Source: Faecalimonas sp. (GTDB lineage: Bacteria; Bacillota; Clostridia; Lachnospirales; Lachnospiraceae). From it: DNA of 64,000 bases. Of the stretch, positions 1 through 9,257 are shown in pieces; position 1 is the first letter of the stretch; every line of letters starts with the position of its first letter. The translations under genes and the position numbers were made by a program. The stretch covers positions 124,001 to 188,000 of the forward strand of contig JARICA010000008.1 in assembly GCA_029264305.1 (NCBI GenBank), given 5' to 3'. The notes beneath the pieces are model-generated. The model saw nothing but the letters and a program-made list of their open reading frames with translations, ran no database searches and had not been told where the DNA came from.

Positions 1-1
1 C

Positions 2-226
2 TTATCGCCAGAATATAGTTTAGTAGAATGGAAAATACCTAGCAAGTGGGCAGGAAAGACTCTATTGGAATTGCGTATAAGAGAGAGAAAAGGAATTAAT
101 GTTGTTGGGATTATTCATGATGGAAAGGTGAATCTTTCTTTTGAGCCAACCGAACCACTTCCAGAAGAAGGAATTATTATTTTGATTGGTTCAAATAAGG
201 TATTACAGAAACTAAAAGAGGAGTAA
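2..226 (+). CDS. C-terminal fragment of a TrkA-C/RCK_C domain protein (ion transport regulator), truncated by the window edge
   Basis: Open frame from base 2 to TAA 224-226; translation LSPEYSLVEWKIPSKWAGKTLLELRIRERKGINVVGIIHDGKVNLSFEPTEPLPEEGIIILIGSNKVLQKLKEE resembles RCK_C. Confidence 0.75.
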   Translation, partial: LSPEYSLVEWKIPSKWAGKTLLELRIRERKGINVVGIIHDGKVNLSFEPTEPLPEEGIIILIGSNKVLQKLKEE

Positions 227-230
227 GGAC

Positions 231-1004
231 ATGATTACAAGTACAAGCAATGGGCAAGTAAAAGAATTGCTACAATTGCAAAAGAAGAGTAAGGTGAGGA
301 ATGAAAGAAATATTTTTGTTGTTGAGGGTATAAAAATGTTTCTTGAAGCACCAAGAAATCGTATTGAAAAGGTGTTTATTTCTGAAACACTATTTAATAA
401 GAAGAAACAGGAATTAGATTTAGAGGGATTAAAAGTAGAGATTTTGTCGGATAAAGTATTTTCGTATGTGTCAGATACGAAAACACCACAAGGAATTTTG
501 TGTATAGTTAGACAAAAAAAGACAAAACTGGAAGAAATTTTCAGACAAAAACAAGCTCATTTAATGATTTTAGAAAATTTGCAGGATCCGGGGAATTTGG
601 GAACAATTGTCAGAACGGCAGAAGGGGCTGGTGTGAGTGGAATTATTCTAAGTAAAGATTGTGTGGATATTTATAATCCCAAAACAATTCGGTCTACAAT
701 GGGGTCCATTTATCGTATGCCATTTTTGTATGTAGAAAATTTAGAAAAGACAATTGAAGAAGTGAAAAAACAGAAGATTAAAGTGTATGCAGCACATTTG
801 CAAGGAAAAAATAATTATGATGAAGAAAATTACAAAAGTGGATGTGCTTTTTTGATTGGCAATGAAGGAAATGGATTGAGTCAAGAAATCGCAGAAATGG
901 CTGATATTTGGGTGAAAATCCGTATGCATGGGCAAGTGGAATCTTTGAATGCGGCAATTGCTTCGTCGATATTGATGTTCGAGGTGTGTAGACAGAGACG
1001 ATAA
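231..1004 (+). CDS. TrmH/SpoU family RNA 2'-O-methyltransferase
   Basis: NLQDPGNLGTIVRTAEGAGVSGIIL, SMGSIYRMPF, IGNEGNGLSQEI and ESLNAAIASSILMFE are SPOUT/TrmH motifs. Confidence 0.93.
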   Translation: MITSTSNGQVKELLQLQKKSKVRNERNIFVVEGIKMFLEAPRNRIEKVFISETLFNKKKQELDLEGLKVEILSDKVFSYVSDTKTPQGILCIVRQKKTKLEEIFRQKQAHLMILENLQDPGNLGTIVRTAEGAGVSGIILSKDCVDIYNPKTIRSTMGSIYRMPFLYVENLEKTIEEVKKQKIKVYAAHLQGKNNYDEENYKSGCAFLIGNEGNGLSQEIAEMADIWVKIRMHGQVESLNAAIASSILMFEVCRQRR

Positions 1005-1022
1005 TTTTTTTAGACATGGGGG

Positions 1023-1051
1023 TTGACAAGAAAATCTTTTAGTGTTAGTAT
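1023..1051 (+). promoter_or_regulatory. sigma-A-like promoter (TTGACA-17-TAGTAT)
   Basis: TTGACA 1023-1028, 17-bp spacer, TAGTAT 1046-1051, upstream of the SleB-like CDS. Confidence 0.55.
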
Positions 1052-1160
1052 GCTCCAAGACAGATTTGTAACAAAATTGTAACAAATCGTAATTAAAACG
1101 CATTATTTGGGTATAATAATATTAACAAATCAAACCAGATAATGACTCAGGAGGTTATAT

Positions 1161-2198
1161 ATGAAACGAGAGATTATGAAAGTGACTGCATGTCTTTTAC
1201 TTACAACTTGTCTTGTAATTCCAGCGGTATTTACAAGTGAAGCAGCAGATGCACAATCAGAAACTCAAGGGATTGTAGAACTATTAGGGGATAAGCCAGT
1301 GTTAGATGATATTACTGTTAGTTTACCAGAGGTTGCAGCTGTTGCGGTAGAAACACAGGAATTTAATCAGAAAGCATTAGCAAACACAGACGGAGAAATG
1401 TCAATTTATGCAGAAGCAAATGAAAATAGCGAATTAGTTGGAAAGGTATATCGCAATACAATTATGAACATTGAAGAAGCAGGGGAGATGTGGTCTAAAG
1501 TTTCTTCAGGTGATGTGGTAGGATATATAAAAAATGATTATCTTGTACTTGGGACAAAAGCAGTGGAAAGAGCGAAATCAGTCTGTCCAGCTAAAACTAC
1601 AGTAAATGGAAAAGAATATTCTGTTGTAGGAACAGACGGAAAACAGTTAACATTAAAAGGGGCAGATAATGCACAGCTCACTGTTTCTGTAAATGAAGCA
1701 AAGGTTACAAGAAATACGCAGAATGGAAAGACTATGAAGCAAATTGCGGAAGAGGAAGCAAGAAAGAAAGCTGAGGAAGCAAAGAGAAAGGCTGAAGAAG
1801 AGGCAAAGAGAAAAAAAGCTGAACAAGCAGCTGCTTCACAGAAAAGAAATGCACCAATGTCCGTATCAACAAGTGATAGAGATTTAATGGCAGCAATTAT
1901 TTACTGCGAAGCAGGAATAGAACCATATCAAGGAAAAGTTGCAGTTGGAGCTGTTATTATGAATCGTGTAAGAAGTGGAAGATTTCCAAATACAATCTCA
2001 GGTGTGATTTATCAAAGAGGACAATTTGGTCCAGCGATTACAGGAAAATTAGGTCGTGTACTTGCGTCTGGAAAAGCAACAGCAGAATGTTATAAAGCAG
2101 CTGATGCAGCGTTAGCAGGAGAAAATCCAATTGGAAATCGTTTATTCTTTGGAAATGGAAATACAGGATATAAAATTGGAAGTCATTACTTCCATTAA
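1161..2198 (+). CDS. Secreted SH3-domain protein with C-terminal cell wall hydrolase (SleB/Hydrolase_2) domain
   Basis: Signal peptide, SH3b-like segment, Lys/Glu/Ala-rich linker, then DRDLMAAIIYCEAGIEPYQGKVAVGAVIMNRVRSGRFPNTISGVIYQRGQFGP. Confidence 0.9.
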   Translation: MKREIMKVTACLLLTTCLVIPAVFTSEAADAQSETQGIVELLGDKPVLDDITVSLPEVAAVAVETQEFNQKALANTDGEMSIYAEANENSELVGKVYRNTIMNIEEAGEMWSKVSSGDVVGYIKNDYLVLGTKAVERAKSVCPAKTTVNGKEYSVVGTDGKQLTLKGADNAQLTVSVNEAKVTRNTQNGKTMKQIAEEEARKKAEEAKRKAEEEAKRKKAEQAAASQKRNAPMSVSTSDRDLMAAIIYCEAGIEPYQGKVAVGAVIMNRVRSGRFPNTISGVIYQRGQFGPAITGKLGRVLASGKATAECYKAADAALAGENPIGNRLFFGNGNTGYKIGSHYFH

Positions 2199-2213
2199 AA
2201 ATAAAGGTGAAAC

Positions 2214-2250
2214 AAGAGGTTAGTTCAATTTTGAACTGACCTCTTATTCT
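2214..2250 (+). terminator. Probable rho-independent terminator
   Basis: AAGAGGTTAGTTCAA / TTGAACTGACCTCTT stem (one G-U) then a T-rich tail. Confidence 0.65.
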
Positions 2251-2333
2251 TTAGAAATCTTTAGAATTTTATTTCTCTTCTTTCAGAAAAAGTATTGTAG
2301 AATAGATATATCAAAAATGAAGGTGGGATCATT

Positions 2334-2777
2334 ATGAAGAATTATAGAAAAGCAATAGTAGCTGTTTTTAATATCTTAAGACGTTATCTCTGCTTTGCAG
2401 CGGCGGATGTTATATTAGGAGATGGGACTTCATTATTACAACCGTCGACAAAAACAGAATATATTTTGGCAGGATTAGCTGTATTTGTTTCTGGTATAAT
2501 AGAGTATGAATATTGGAAAGCACGAGAAAGTGATAGAGGATCTTCACTTTTAGAAGTTCCGAAAAATTTAAAACAAAAAATAATTTTCAGTATTTGGGTT
2601 TTGATGAAAGTTTTATATAATTATCTTATTATCGGAGCATTGCAAATTATTTTTCTAAAAAATGACAGTTTTTTAAAACCAGATATAAAGGGTGAATATT
2701 TTACGGTATGCATTATTATTTTATGCTTCTTTATAATTACATATTTTTACCAGAGAAAGAAAAGGGATATGGTATAA
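2334..2777 (+). CDS. Hypothetical multi-pass membrane protein
   Basis: Hydrophobic ORF directly upstream of a two-component system. Confidence 0.6.
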   Translation: MKNYRKAIVAVFNILRRYLCFAAADVILGDGTSLLQPSTKTEYILAGLAVFVSGIIEYEYWKARESDRGSSLLEVPKNLKQKIIFSIWVLMKVLYNYLIIGALQIIFLKNDSFLKPDIKGEYFTVCIIILCFFIITYFYQRKKRDMV

Positions 2778-2805
2778 TATGAAAAAAGCGAAAGAAGGGG
2801 AGCAT

Positions 2806-3525
2806 ATGCGGAGAAGTAAAATCATGGTTGTCGATGATGATGCAGATATTCGTCAGGCATTAAGAGTGCTGTTAGAAAAGGAAAACTACGAGGTGGAAGA
2901 AGCGGATAATGGGGAAACAGCATTGGAATTATTGGACGAAACAGTTGACTTGATGATTTTGGATATAATGATGCCTGGAAAGGATGGACTTGCTACTTGT
3001 AAAAAAGTGAGAGAAACATATACATTTCCGATTTTATTTCTTACTGCGAAAACAACAGAAAATGACAAATATATGGGATTTTCAAGTGGTGGAGATGATT
3101 ATCTGACAAAGCCCTTTTCTCAAATAGAAATTTTATCGAGAATTTCAGCGATGTTAAGGAGATATTGTATTTATCAAGGGAAAAGGGTGGAAGAAAACTA
3201 TATTTGTATTAAAGATTTACGGATTGATAAAACTGTATCTTGTGTTTATCAAGGGGAAAGAGAAATTCTTCTTACTAATACAGAGTATGAACTGTTACTT
3301 TTTATGGCAAAGAATCCTAACAAAGTTTTTACACTTGAAGAATTATATGAGAATATATGGAATGAACCATATCACTTTTCTGTGAATGCTACTGTGATGG
3401 TGCATATCCGAAATTTGAGACGTAAGTTACATGATACATCACAGGCATCTAAATATATTAAAAATATTTGGGGAAAGGGTTATGCGATTACTGATGAAAG
3501 AAATGAGAAAAAAGTATCTAAATAG
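2806..3525 (+). CDS. OmpR/VanR-family response regulator
   Basis: Receiver domain (VVDDDADIRQALRVLLE, LMILDIMMPGKDGL, FLTAKTT) plus winged helix; ATG 2806 has RBS AAGGGGAG, so the 2779 start of the ORF track is less likely. Confidence 0.93.
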   Translation: MRRSKIMVVDDDADIRQALRVLLEKENYEVEEADNGETALELLDETVDLMILDIMMPGKDGLATCKKVRETYTFPILFLTAKTTENDKYMGFSSGGDDYLTKPFSQIEILSRISAMLRRYCIYQGKRVEENYICIKDLRIDKTVSCVYQGEREILLTNTEYELLLFMAKNPNKVFTLEELYENIWNEPYHFSVNATVMVHIRNLRRKLHDTSQASKYIKNIWGKGYAITDERNEKKVSK

Positions 3526-4798
3526 AGAGTTGTTCGTTTTGAGTCTGTTATCTTTTGGTATTTCTATATTTGTGTATGTTCTTCTTCTTTTTTCTTCTTC
3601 ATATTTCATTACAAGGTATTATAATACAGCGGAACATATCGAAAAGTTAGAAAAGAAATATGTTGAAGACTTGCAAAATTACATTACGAGAGAAAAAATT
3701 ACTGTTCAGAGCATTGGAAAAATTGATGATTGGGTATTTGACAAGGAAGATGTATTTCTTAAAATTTTTGTAAAGGGAAACATTATTTATGATGCCATGT
3801 ATGGACAAACAGATAACATTGTCGATGGAATAGAAAAAAGAGAACATTTTGGGAGAATGAAGAATTATGAATTGATATTAGGTTTAGAAAAGGCGGAGGT
3901 AGTTCTGTTTTGTTATGATTTTTCGGCAGAAAATTATGCGATGTATATTTCTCTGTTTACTTCTTTCCTTGTTTTCTTTATCGTTATGGTAGTTGGGGTT
4001 CGTAGGAAAATCACATATCTTGTTACAATACAGAAAGAACTGAATATGCTGTTGGAAGATTTAGATTGTTCTGTGAGCCTGTGGGGCAATGATGAGATTA
4101 CAGATGTGGCTCGAGGTATAGATGCGTTGAGATTATCAGTTAAAGAGAAAATGGAAAAAGAGAAAATGGCCTATGAAGCGAACCAGCGTTTAATCGCTTC
4201 CCTTTCTCATGATATTAAAACACCGCTGACAACTGTGATTGCGTACTTAGAGTTAGTGAAAAGTGGGGAATATGAAGATGAGAAATTGCGTAAATATGTT
4301 GGGATTTCTTTAGACAAGGCAAATCACTTAAAAGAATTGACAAATGAACTGTTTGAACATTTTCTTCTCCATGGCGGAGAAGAGCAAGTTATTTTTGAAC
4401 AGGTAAACGGAAATGAATTGATTATGCAATTGTTTGAGGAAAATTTATTTGATTTGGAAATGCAGGGGGCAGATATACGACGGGATGTAAGTGATATTAC
4501 ATCAACTTTAGAAGTGAATGTTCGTTTTGTGTATAGACTTTTTCATAATTTGTTTTCTAATTTGGAAAAGTACGGGGATTTTTCTAAGCCAATTTTTATT
4601 CGCTATGCAGTGGAAAATAATTATCTTGTACTTTCTATGCAGAATACAAAAGCGAAAAAGCAAGATCAAAGAGAATCAGCAAAAATAGGATTGCATAATT
4701 GTGCTGCAATTATGGAAAAACATAAAGGGACATTTGAAGTAGTAGAGAACGATAATATATTTTGTATCAGACTTGCTTTTCCGATAATTAAAACATAA
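3482..4798 (+). CDS. VanS-like sensor histidine kinase
   Basis: HAMP-like linker, H-box ASLSHDIKTPLTTVIAYLELV, degenerate ATPase region; overlaps the response regulator end; start codon uncertain. Confidence 0.88.
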   Translation: MRLLMKEMRKKYLNRELFVLSLLSFGISIFVYVLLLFSSSYFITRYYNTAEHIEKLEKKYVEDLQNYITREKITVQSIGKIDDWVFDKEDVFLKIFVKGNIIYDAMYGQTDNIVDGIEKREHFGRMKNYELILGLEKAEVVLFCYDFSAENYAMYISLFTSFLVFFIVMVVGVRRKITYLVTIQKELNMLLEDLDCSVSLWGNDEITDVARGIDALRLSVKEKMEKEKMAYEANQRLIASLSHDIKTPLTTVIAYLELVKSGEYEDEKLRKYVGISLDKANHLKELTNELFEHFLLHGGEEQVIFEQVNGNELIMQLFEENLFDLEMQGADIRRDVSDITSTLEVNVRFVYRLFHNLFSNLEKYGDFSKPIFIRYAVENNYLVLSMQNTKAKKQDQRESAKIGLHNCAAIMEKHKGTFEVVENDNIFCIRLAFPIIKT

Positions 4799-4885
4799 TA
4801 GTTATAATTTTTATTGAAAAACAAAATAAAATATAGTAATATAAAAAACAACAACAATATTTTCAGAAAATAAGGAGGGGTTTCT

Positions 4886-5836
4886 ATGTATTACGAAAAT
4901 AGTGGCATAGGAATGGGAGCAATTATTGGAATTGCTTTATTAATTTTAGTTATACTAATATTGGTTTCCTGCATTAAGGTTGTCACACAGGCGCAGGCAT
5001 TAGTTGTAGAACGATTGGGAGCATATCAAGCAACTTGGGGCGTAGGTTTACATTTTAAAATACCGATTATTGAGCGCGTAGCAAGAAAGGTAGATTTAAA
5101 AGAGCAGGTAGCTGATTTTCCACCACAGCCTGTTATTACAAAAGATAATGTTACAATGAGAATAGATACAGTTGTATTTTATCAAATTACAGATCCAAAG
5201 CTTTTTTGTTATGGAGTAGCAAATCCACTTATGGCAATTGAAAATCTTACAGCGACAACACTTCGTAATATTATTGGTGATTTGGAATTAGATGAAACAC
5301 TTACTTCCAGAGAGACAATCAATGCGAAAATGAGATCTTCACTTGATGTGGCAACAGATCCATGGGGAATTAAAGTAAATAGAGTAGAGTTGAAAAATAT
5401 TATTCCTCCAGCTGCTATTCAAGATGCAATGGAAAAACAGATGAAAGCAGAGCGTGAAAGACGTGAATCAATTCTTCGTGCAGAAGGAGAAAAGAAATCT
5501 ACAATTCTTGTTGCAGAAGGAAATAAAGAATCTGCGATTCTTGATGCTGAAGCAGAAAAACAAGCAGCAATTTTAAGAGCTGAGGCACAGAAAGAAAAAA
5601 TGATTAAAGAAGCTGAAGGACAGGCAGAAGCAATTTTGAAAGTACAGCAGGCCAATGCAGATGGTATTCGCTTCTTGAAAGAAGCAGGAGCAGATGAAGC
5701 TGTATTAACAATGAAGAGTTTAGAAGCTTTTGCAAAAGCAGCAGACGGAAAAGCAACAAAGATTATTATTCCATCAGAAATCCAAAGCATTGCAGGATTG
5801 GTTAAATCTGTGACAGAAATTGGATCAGAAAAATAA
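4886..5836 (+). CDS. SPFH/Band-7 domain (stomatin-like) membrane protein
   Basis: N-terminal TM, VVTQAQALVVERLGAYQATWGVGLHFKIP and a Glu/Ala-rich coiled coil. Confidence 0.93.
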   Translation: MYYENSGIGMGAIIGIALLILVILILVSCIKVVTQAQALVVERLGAYQATWGVGLHFKIPIIERVARKVDLKEQVADFPPQPVITKDNVTMRIDTVVFYQITDPKLFCYGVANPLMAIENLTATTLRNIIGDLELDETLTSRETINAKMRSSLDVATDPWGIKVNRVELKNIIPPAAIQDAMEKQMKAERERRESILRAEGEKKSTILVAEGNKESAILDAEAEKQAAILRAEAQKEKMIKEAEGQAEAILKVQQANADGIRFLKEAGADEAVLTMKSLEAFAKAADGKATKIIIPSEIQSIAGLVKSVTEIGSEK

Positions 5837-5845
5837 GTATATAAA

Positions 5846-5876
5846 GAAAGGGGTATGTTTAGCATATCCCTTTTGT
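5846..5876 (+). terminator. Rho-independent terminator
   Basis: AAAGGGGTATG / CATATCCCTTTTG hairpin after the SPFH gene. Confidence 0.6.
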
Positions 5877-5904
5877 TGTATGTGCATATATAAGGAGGTT
5901 TGAA

Positions 5905-7788
5905 ATGAAGCCGGTGATTGATTTAGATAAAGAATATGCAATTATGTTAGATGGAGGAGGAGCAAGAGGAGCATATCAGATTGGAGCATGGAAAGCATTA
6001 CGGGAGGCAGGAGTGAAAATCAATGCAGTGGCAGGGACGTCTGTAGGGGCGTTGAATGGAGCTTTCATTTGTATGGATGATGTGGAAAAAGCTGAGAAAG
6101 TGTGGAGTGAGATTACATTTTCAAAAGTCATGGACGTGGATGATATATGGATGGAAAAATTATTCAAAAAGGAAAATGCTTTGACAGAAGTATTAAGAGA
6201 ACTATGGAAGATAGTGTCTGAAGGTGGAGTTGATGTGACGCCTCTTCGGGAGTTGATTCATAAAAATATTGATGAGAAAAAAATACGTGAATCTGGAAAA
6301 GAATACTATATTATGACATTTTCTGTGACAGATATGAAAGAATTAGATTTAAGTATAAAAGATATTTCAGAGGGGTTATTGGAGGATTTTTTATTAGCGA
6401 GTGCATATCTGATCGGATTTAAAAATGAAAAATTACATGGAAAAACCTATATTGATGGAGGGGTAATCAATAATGTACCATTAGGTTCCCTTGTAAATCG
6501 GGGGTATAAAGACATTATTCAAATTCGTATTTTTGGACCAGGAAGAGAACCTAAAGTACATCTTACAGAAGATATACAGGTATATAAAATTTTGCCCCAT
6601 GTAAAATTGGGAAGTATTATTGAGTTTGATAAAAAAAGAAGTAAACAAAATATAAAAATAGGATATTATGATGCACAGAGAATGCTTTATGGATTGAAAG
6701 GAAGCATTTACTATATTGAACAAACACAAGAAGAATGCTATTATAAAACGAGAATTTTGCGCTTGTCAGAAAAAGAACGCCTGGAAACAGCTTTTGAACT
6801 TCGTATGGGAGTGGGGTATACAGAAGAGGAATTGTATTTGACGATGTTGGAAGCCAGTGCAAAATTATTACATATACAAAAGTATAGGATATATACCGAA
6901 GAAGAATTATATGAGCAGATTTGTACGCGATATAAATGGAGAAAAGAACAGAAAGAATTTCCTAAATTTGTTTCATTACTTGTAAGAATAGGAAGGGATT
7001 ATGTGACGGATTTGATGAAAATAAATACAAAATGGGCAGGAAATACAATATATTCGTATGAGGAAATTGATTCCACCAATACTGAAGCATTGCGTTTGGC
7101 AGAAAAGAAGGAAAAACATGGAACTCTTGTGATAGCAAAAAAACAATATGCAGGACGAGGGAGAAGAGGAAGAATTTGGGAGTCTGAAGAGGAAGAAAAT
7201 ATTTATATGTCTCTTTTGTTACGCCCAAAGTTTTCGGCTGATTTGGCTCCAATGCTTACTTTAGTCATGGCATATAGTGTAGCGAAGGTTTTGCGTGAAC
7301 AGGAAGGTTTAGATGTAAAGATTAAGTGGCCAAATGATCTGGTTATTGGGAAAAAGAAAATTTGTGGTATTCTTACCGAGATGAAAATGGAAGAAAAAAA
7401 TATTTCGTCGGTAATCATAGGAGTCGGAATCAATGTAAATATGGAAAAATTTCCGGTAGAGCTTCGAGACAAAGCGACGTCTCTTAAAAATGAAAGTGGA
7501 AGAAAGTTTTCTTGTACAGATTTGATTGCAAAGATTATGGAATGCTTTGAAAAAAAATATGATTGCTTTTCAGAGGTGAAAGATGTATCTTTTATTAAAG
7601 AAGAATACAATGAAATGTTAATAAATTGTGGGAAAGAAGTACGTATTTTGGAACCACAGAATGAATATGAGGCAATTGCCATAGGGATCAATGAAAAAGG
7701 TGAATTGCTTGTAGAGAAAGAAACCGGAAAAATTGAGAATGTTTTTGCGGGAGAAGTTTCAGTGAGAGGAATGTATGAATATGTATAA
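5905..7788 (+). CDS. Fusion protein: N-terminal patatin-like phospholipase + C-terminal biotin-[acetyl-CoA-carboxylase] ligase (BirA)
   Basis: Patatin: LDGGGARGAYQIGAWKAL, GTSVGALNG, DGG; BirA: YSYEEIDSTNTEALRLAE, YAGRGRRGRIWESEEEENIYMSLLLRP, IKWPNDLVIGKKKICGILTEM, GVGINVN; one uninterrupted frame. Confidence 0.92.
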   Translation: MKPVIDLDKEYAIMLDGGGARGAYQIGAWKALREAGVKINAVAGTSVGALNGAFICMDDVEKAEKVWSEITFSKVMDVDDIWMEKLFKKENALTEVLRELWKIVSEGGVDVTPLRELIHKNIDEKKIRESGKEYYIMTFSVTDMKELDLSIKDISEGLLEDFLLASAYLIGFKNEKLHGKTYIDGGVINNVPLGSLVNRGYKDIIQIRIFGPGREPKVHLTEDIQVYKILPHVKLGSIIEFDKKRSKQNIKIGYYDAQRMLYGLKGSIYYIEQTQEECYYKTRILRLSEKERLETAFELRMGVGYTEEELYLTMLEASAKLLHIQKYRIYTEEELYEQICTRYKWRKEQKEFPKFVSLLVRIGRDYVTDLMKINTKWAGNTIYSYEEIDSTNTEALRLAEKKEKHGTLVIAKKQYAGRGRRGRIWESEEEENIYMSLLLRPKFSADLAPMLTLVMAYSVAKVLREQEGLDVKIKWPNDLVIGKKKICGILTEMKMEEKNISSVIIGVGINVNMEKFPVELRDKATSLKNESGRKFSCTDLIAKIMECFEKKYDCFSEVKDVSFIKEEYNEMLINCGKEVRILEPQNEYEAIAIGINEKGELLVEKETGKIENVFAGEVSVRGMYEYV

Positions 7789-8122
7789 TCAAGAAGAAAA
7801 AACAGTATTGTGTGCATCAAATGCATATGAAAAAAAATATTATTTTAATCCAGATTTTGAGGCACTTCCAAGTAGGATAAAAGATGAATTGAAAATTATG
7901 TGTGTATTGTATACAGAGGAAATTGGAGGAATTCTTGCACTAGAATTTGAAGAAGATGGAACTCTTGTATTTGAAGTATCTTCAGAAGAAAATGATTTTC
8001 TTTATGACGATATCGGAAGTCAATTAAAAATTAAAGAGTTGCAAAGAACAAAAGAGGATTTTCTCCGTTCCTTAGAACTATATTACAAAGTGTTTTGTTT
8101 AGGAGAGGAAATCGGGGAATGA
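7775..8122 (+). CDS. Conserved hypothetical protein (DUF6145-like)
   Basis: 115-aa ORF overlapping the BirA end and, via ATGA, the dusB start. Confidence 0.65.
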   Translation: MNMYNQEEKTVLCASNAYEKKYYFNPDFEALPSRIKDELKIMCVLYTEEIGGILALEFEEDGTLVFEVSSEENDFLYDDIGSQLKIKELQRTKEDFLRSLELYYKVFCLGEEIGE

Positions 8123-9084
8123 TGCTAAAAATCGGAAATGTAGAATTGGAAAATCAATATATTTTAGCTCCGATGGCAGGTGTGACGGATTTACCTTTTC
8201 GCTTGTTGTGCAAAGAACAAGGAGCAGGTCTTCTTTGTATGGAGATGGTTAGTGCAAAAGCGATTCAGTATAAGAATAAAAATACACAAGCCCTTTTGAA
8301 AATTCATCCAGAGGAAAAACCCGTTTCTTTGCAATTATTTGGATCGGATCCAGATGTGATGAGTGAAGTGGCAAAAAGTATTGAAGAATTACCATTTGCT
8401 ATTTTAGATATAAATATGGGATGTCCTGTTCCTAAAATTGTAAAGAATGGAGAGGGTTCTGCTCTTATGCAAAATCCAAAATTAGTGGAACAGATTGTGA
8501 AGAAAGTGTCCGCTGCTATTCAAAAACCAGTAACAGTGAAAATTCGTAAAGGATTTAATGATGAATCGGTAAATGCTGTAGAAATTGCAAAAATTATTGA
8601 GGCGAGTGGTGGAGCAGCTATTGCTGTGCATGGAAGAACAAGAGAACAGTATTATTCTGGAAAAGCAGATTGGGACATTATTCGTCAAGTAAAAGAGGCG
8701 GTTTCTATTCCTGTTATTGCAAATGGAGATGTGACTTGTGGAGAAGATGCTATAGAAATTCAAAAACAAACAAATTGTGATGGGATTATGATTGGAAGAG
8801 GGGCACAAGGAAATCCATGGATTTTTTCTGAATTGCTTTACTATGAAAAATATGGCGAGATGCCAAAACGTCCTACTGCAGATGAAGTGAAAAAGACAAT
8901 GTTAAAACATGCTGAGTTACAGATGAAATATAAAGGTGATTATCTTGGAATACGTGAAATGCGAAAACATATTGCATGGTATACAACGGGAATGAAAAAT
9001 TCTGCAAAATTGAGAGATGATATTAATCGAGTGGAAAGTTTTGAAGAATTAAAAACATTACTGGATAAAAGATTAATTGATTAG
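8119..9084 (+). CDS. dusB: tRNA-dihydrouridine synthase DusB
   Basis: LAPMAGVTDLPFRLLCKEQGAGLLCMEMVSAKA, DINMGCPVPKIVKNGEGSALM, AVHGRTREQYYSGKADW, IGRGAQGNPWIF; start at ATG 8119. Confidence 0.95.
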   Translation: MMLKIGNVELENQYILAPMAGVTDLPFRLLCKEQGAGLLCMEMVSAKAIQYKNKNTQALLKIHPEEKPVSLQLFGSDPDVMSEVAKSIEELPFAILDINMGCPVPKIVKNGEGSALMQNPKLVEQIVKKVSAAIQKPVTVKIRKGFNDESVNAVEIAKIIEASGGAAIAVHGRTREQYYSGKADWDIIRQVKEAVSIPVIANGDVTCGEDAIEIQKQTNCDGIMIGRGAQGNPWIFSELLYYEKYGEMPKRPTADEVKKTMLKHAELQMKYKGDYLGIREMRKHIAWYTTGMKNSAKLRDDINRVESFEELKTLLDKRLID

Positions 9085-9100
9085 TAAAACTATATAAAAA

Positions 9101-9148
9101 ATATCCTGTTTATAGAGCAAAAAGCACTATACCAGGATATTTTTTTGT
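9101..9148 (+). terminator. Rho-independent terminator after dusB
   Basis: AATATCCTG...CAGGATATT followed by TTTTTT. Confidence 0.8.
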
Positions 9149-9257
9149 ATAACTTTTCTTATAGATAAATTTTATTGTTAGTATTATAATAAAAAAGAAT
9201 GAAAAAACATCAAATTATTAATTGTTTTGCACAAAACATATAATAGGGAGTGGGAAA

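Noticed and set aside
5419-5865. 148-aa minus-strand ORF antisense to the SPFH gene
   Set aside because: Arises from the Ala/Glu-rich coiled-coil codon pattern on the opposite strand; Ala/Ser-rich low-complexity translation.
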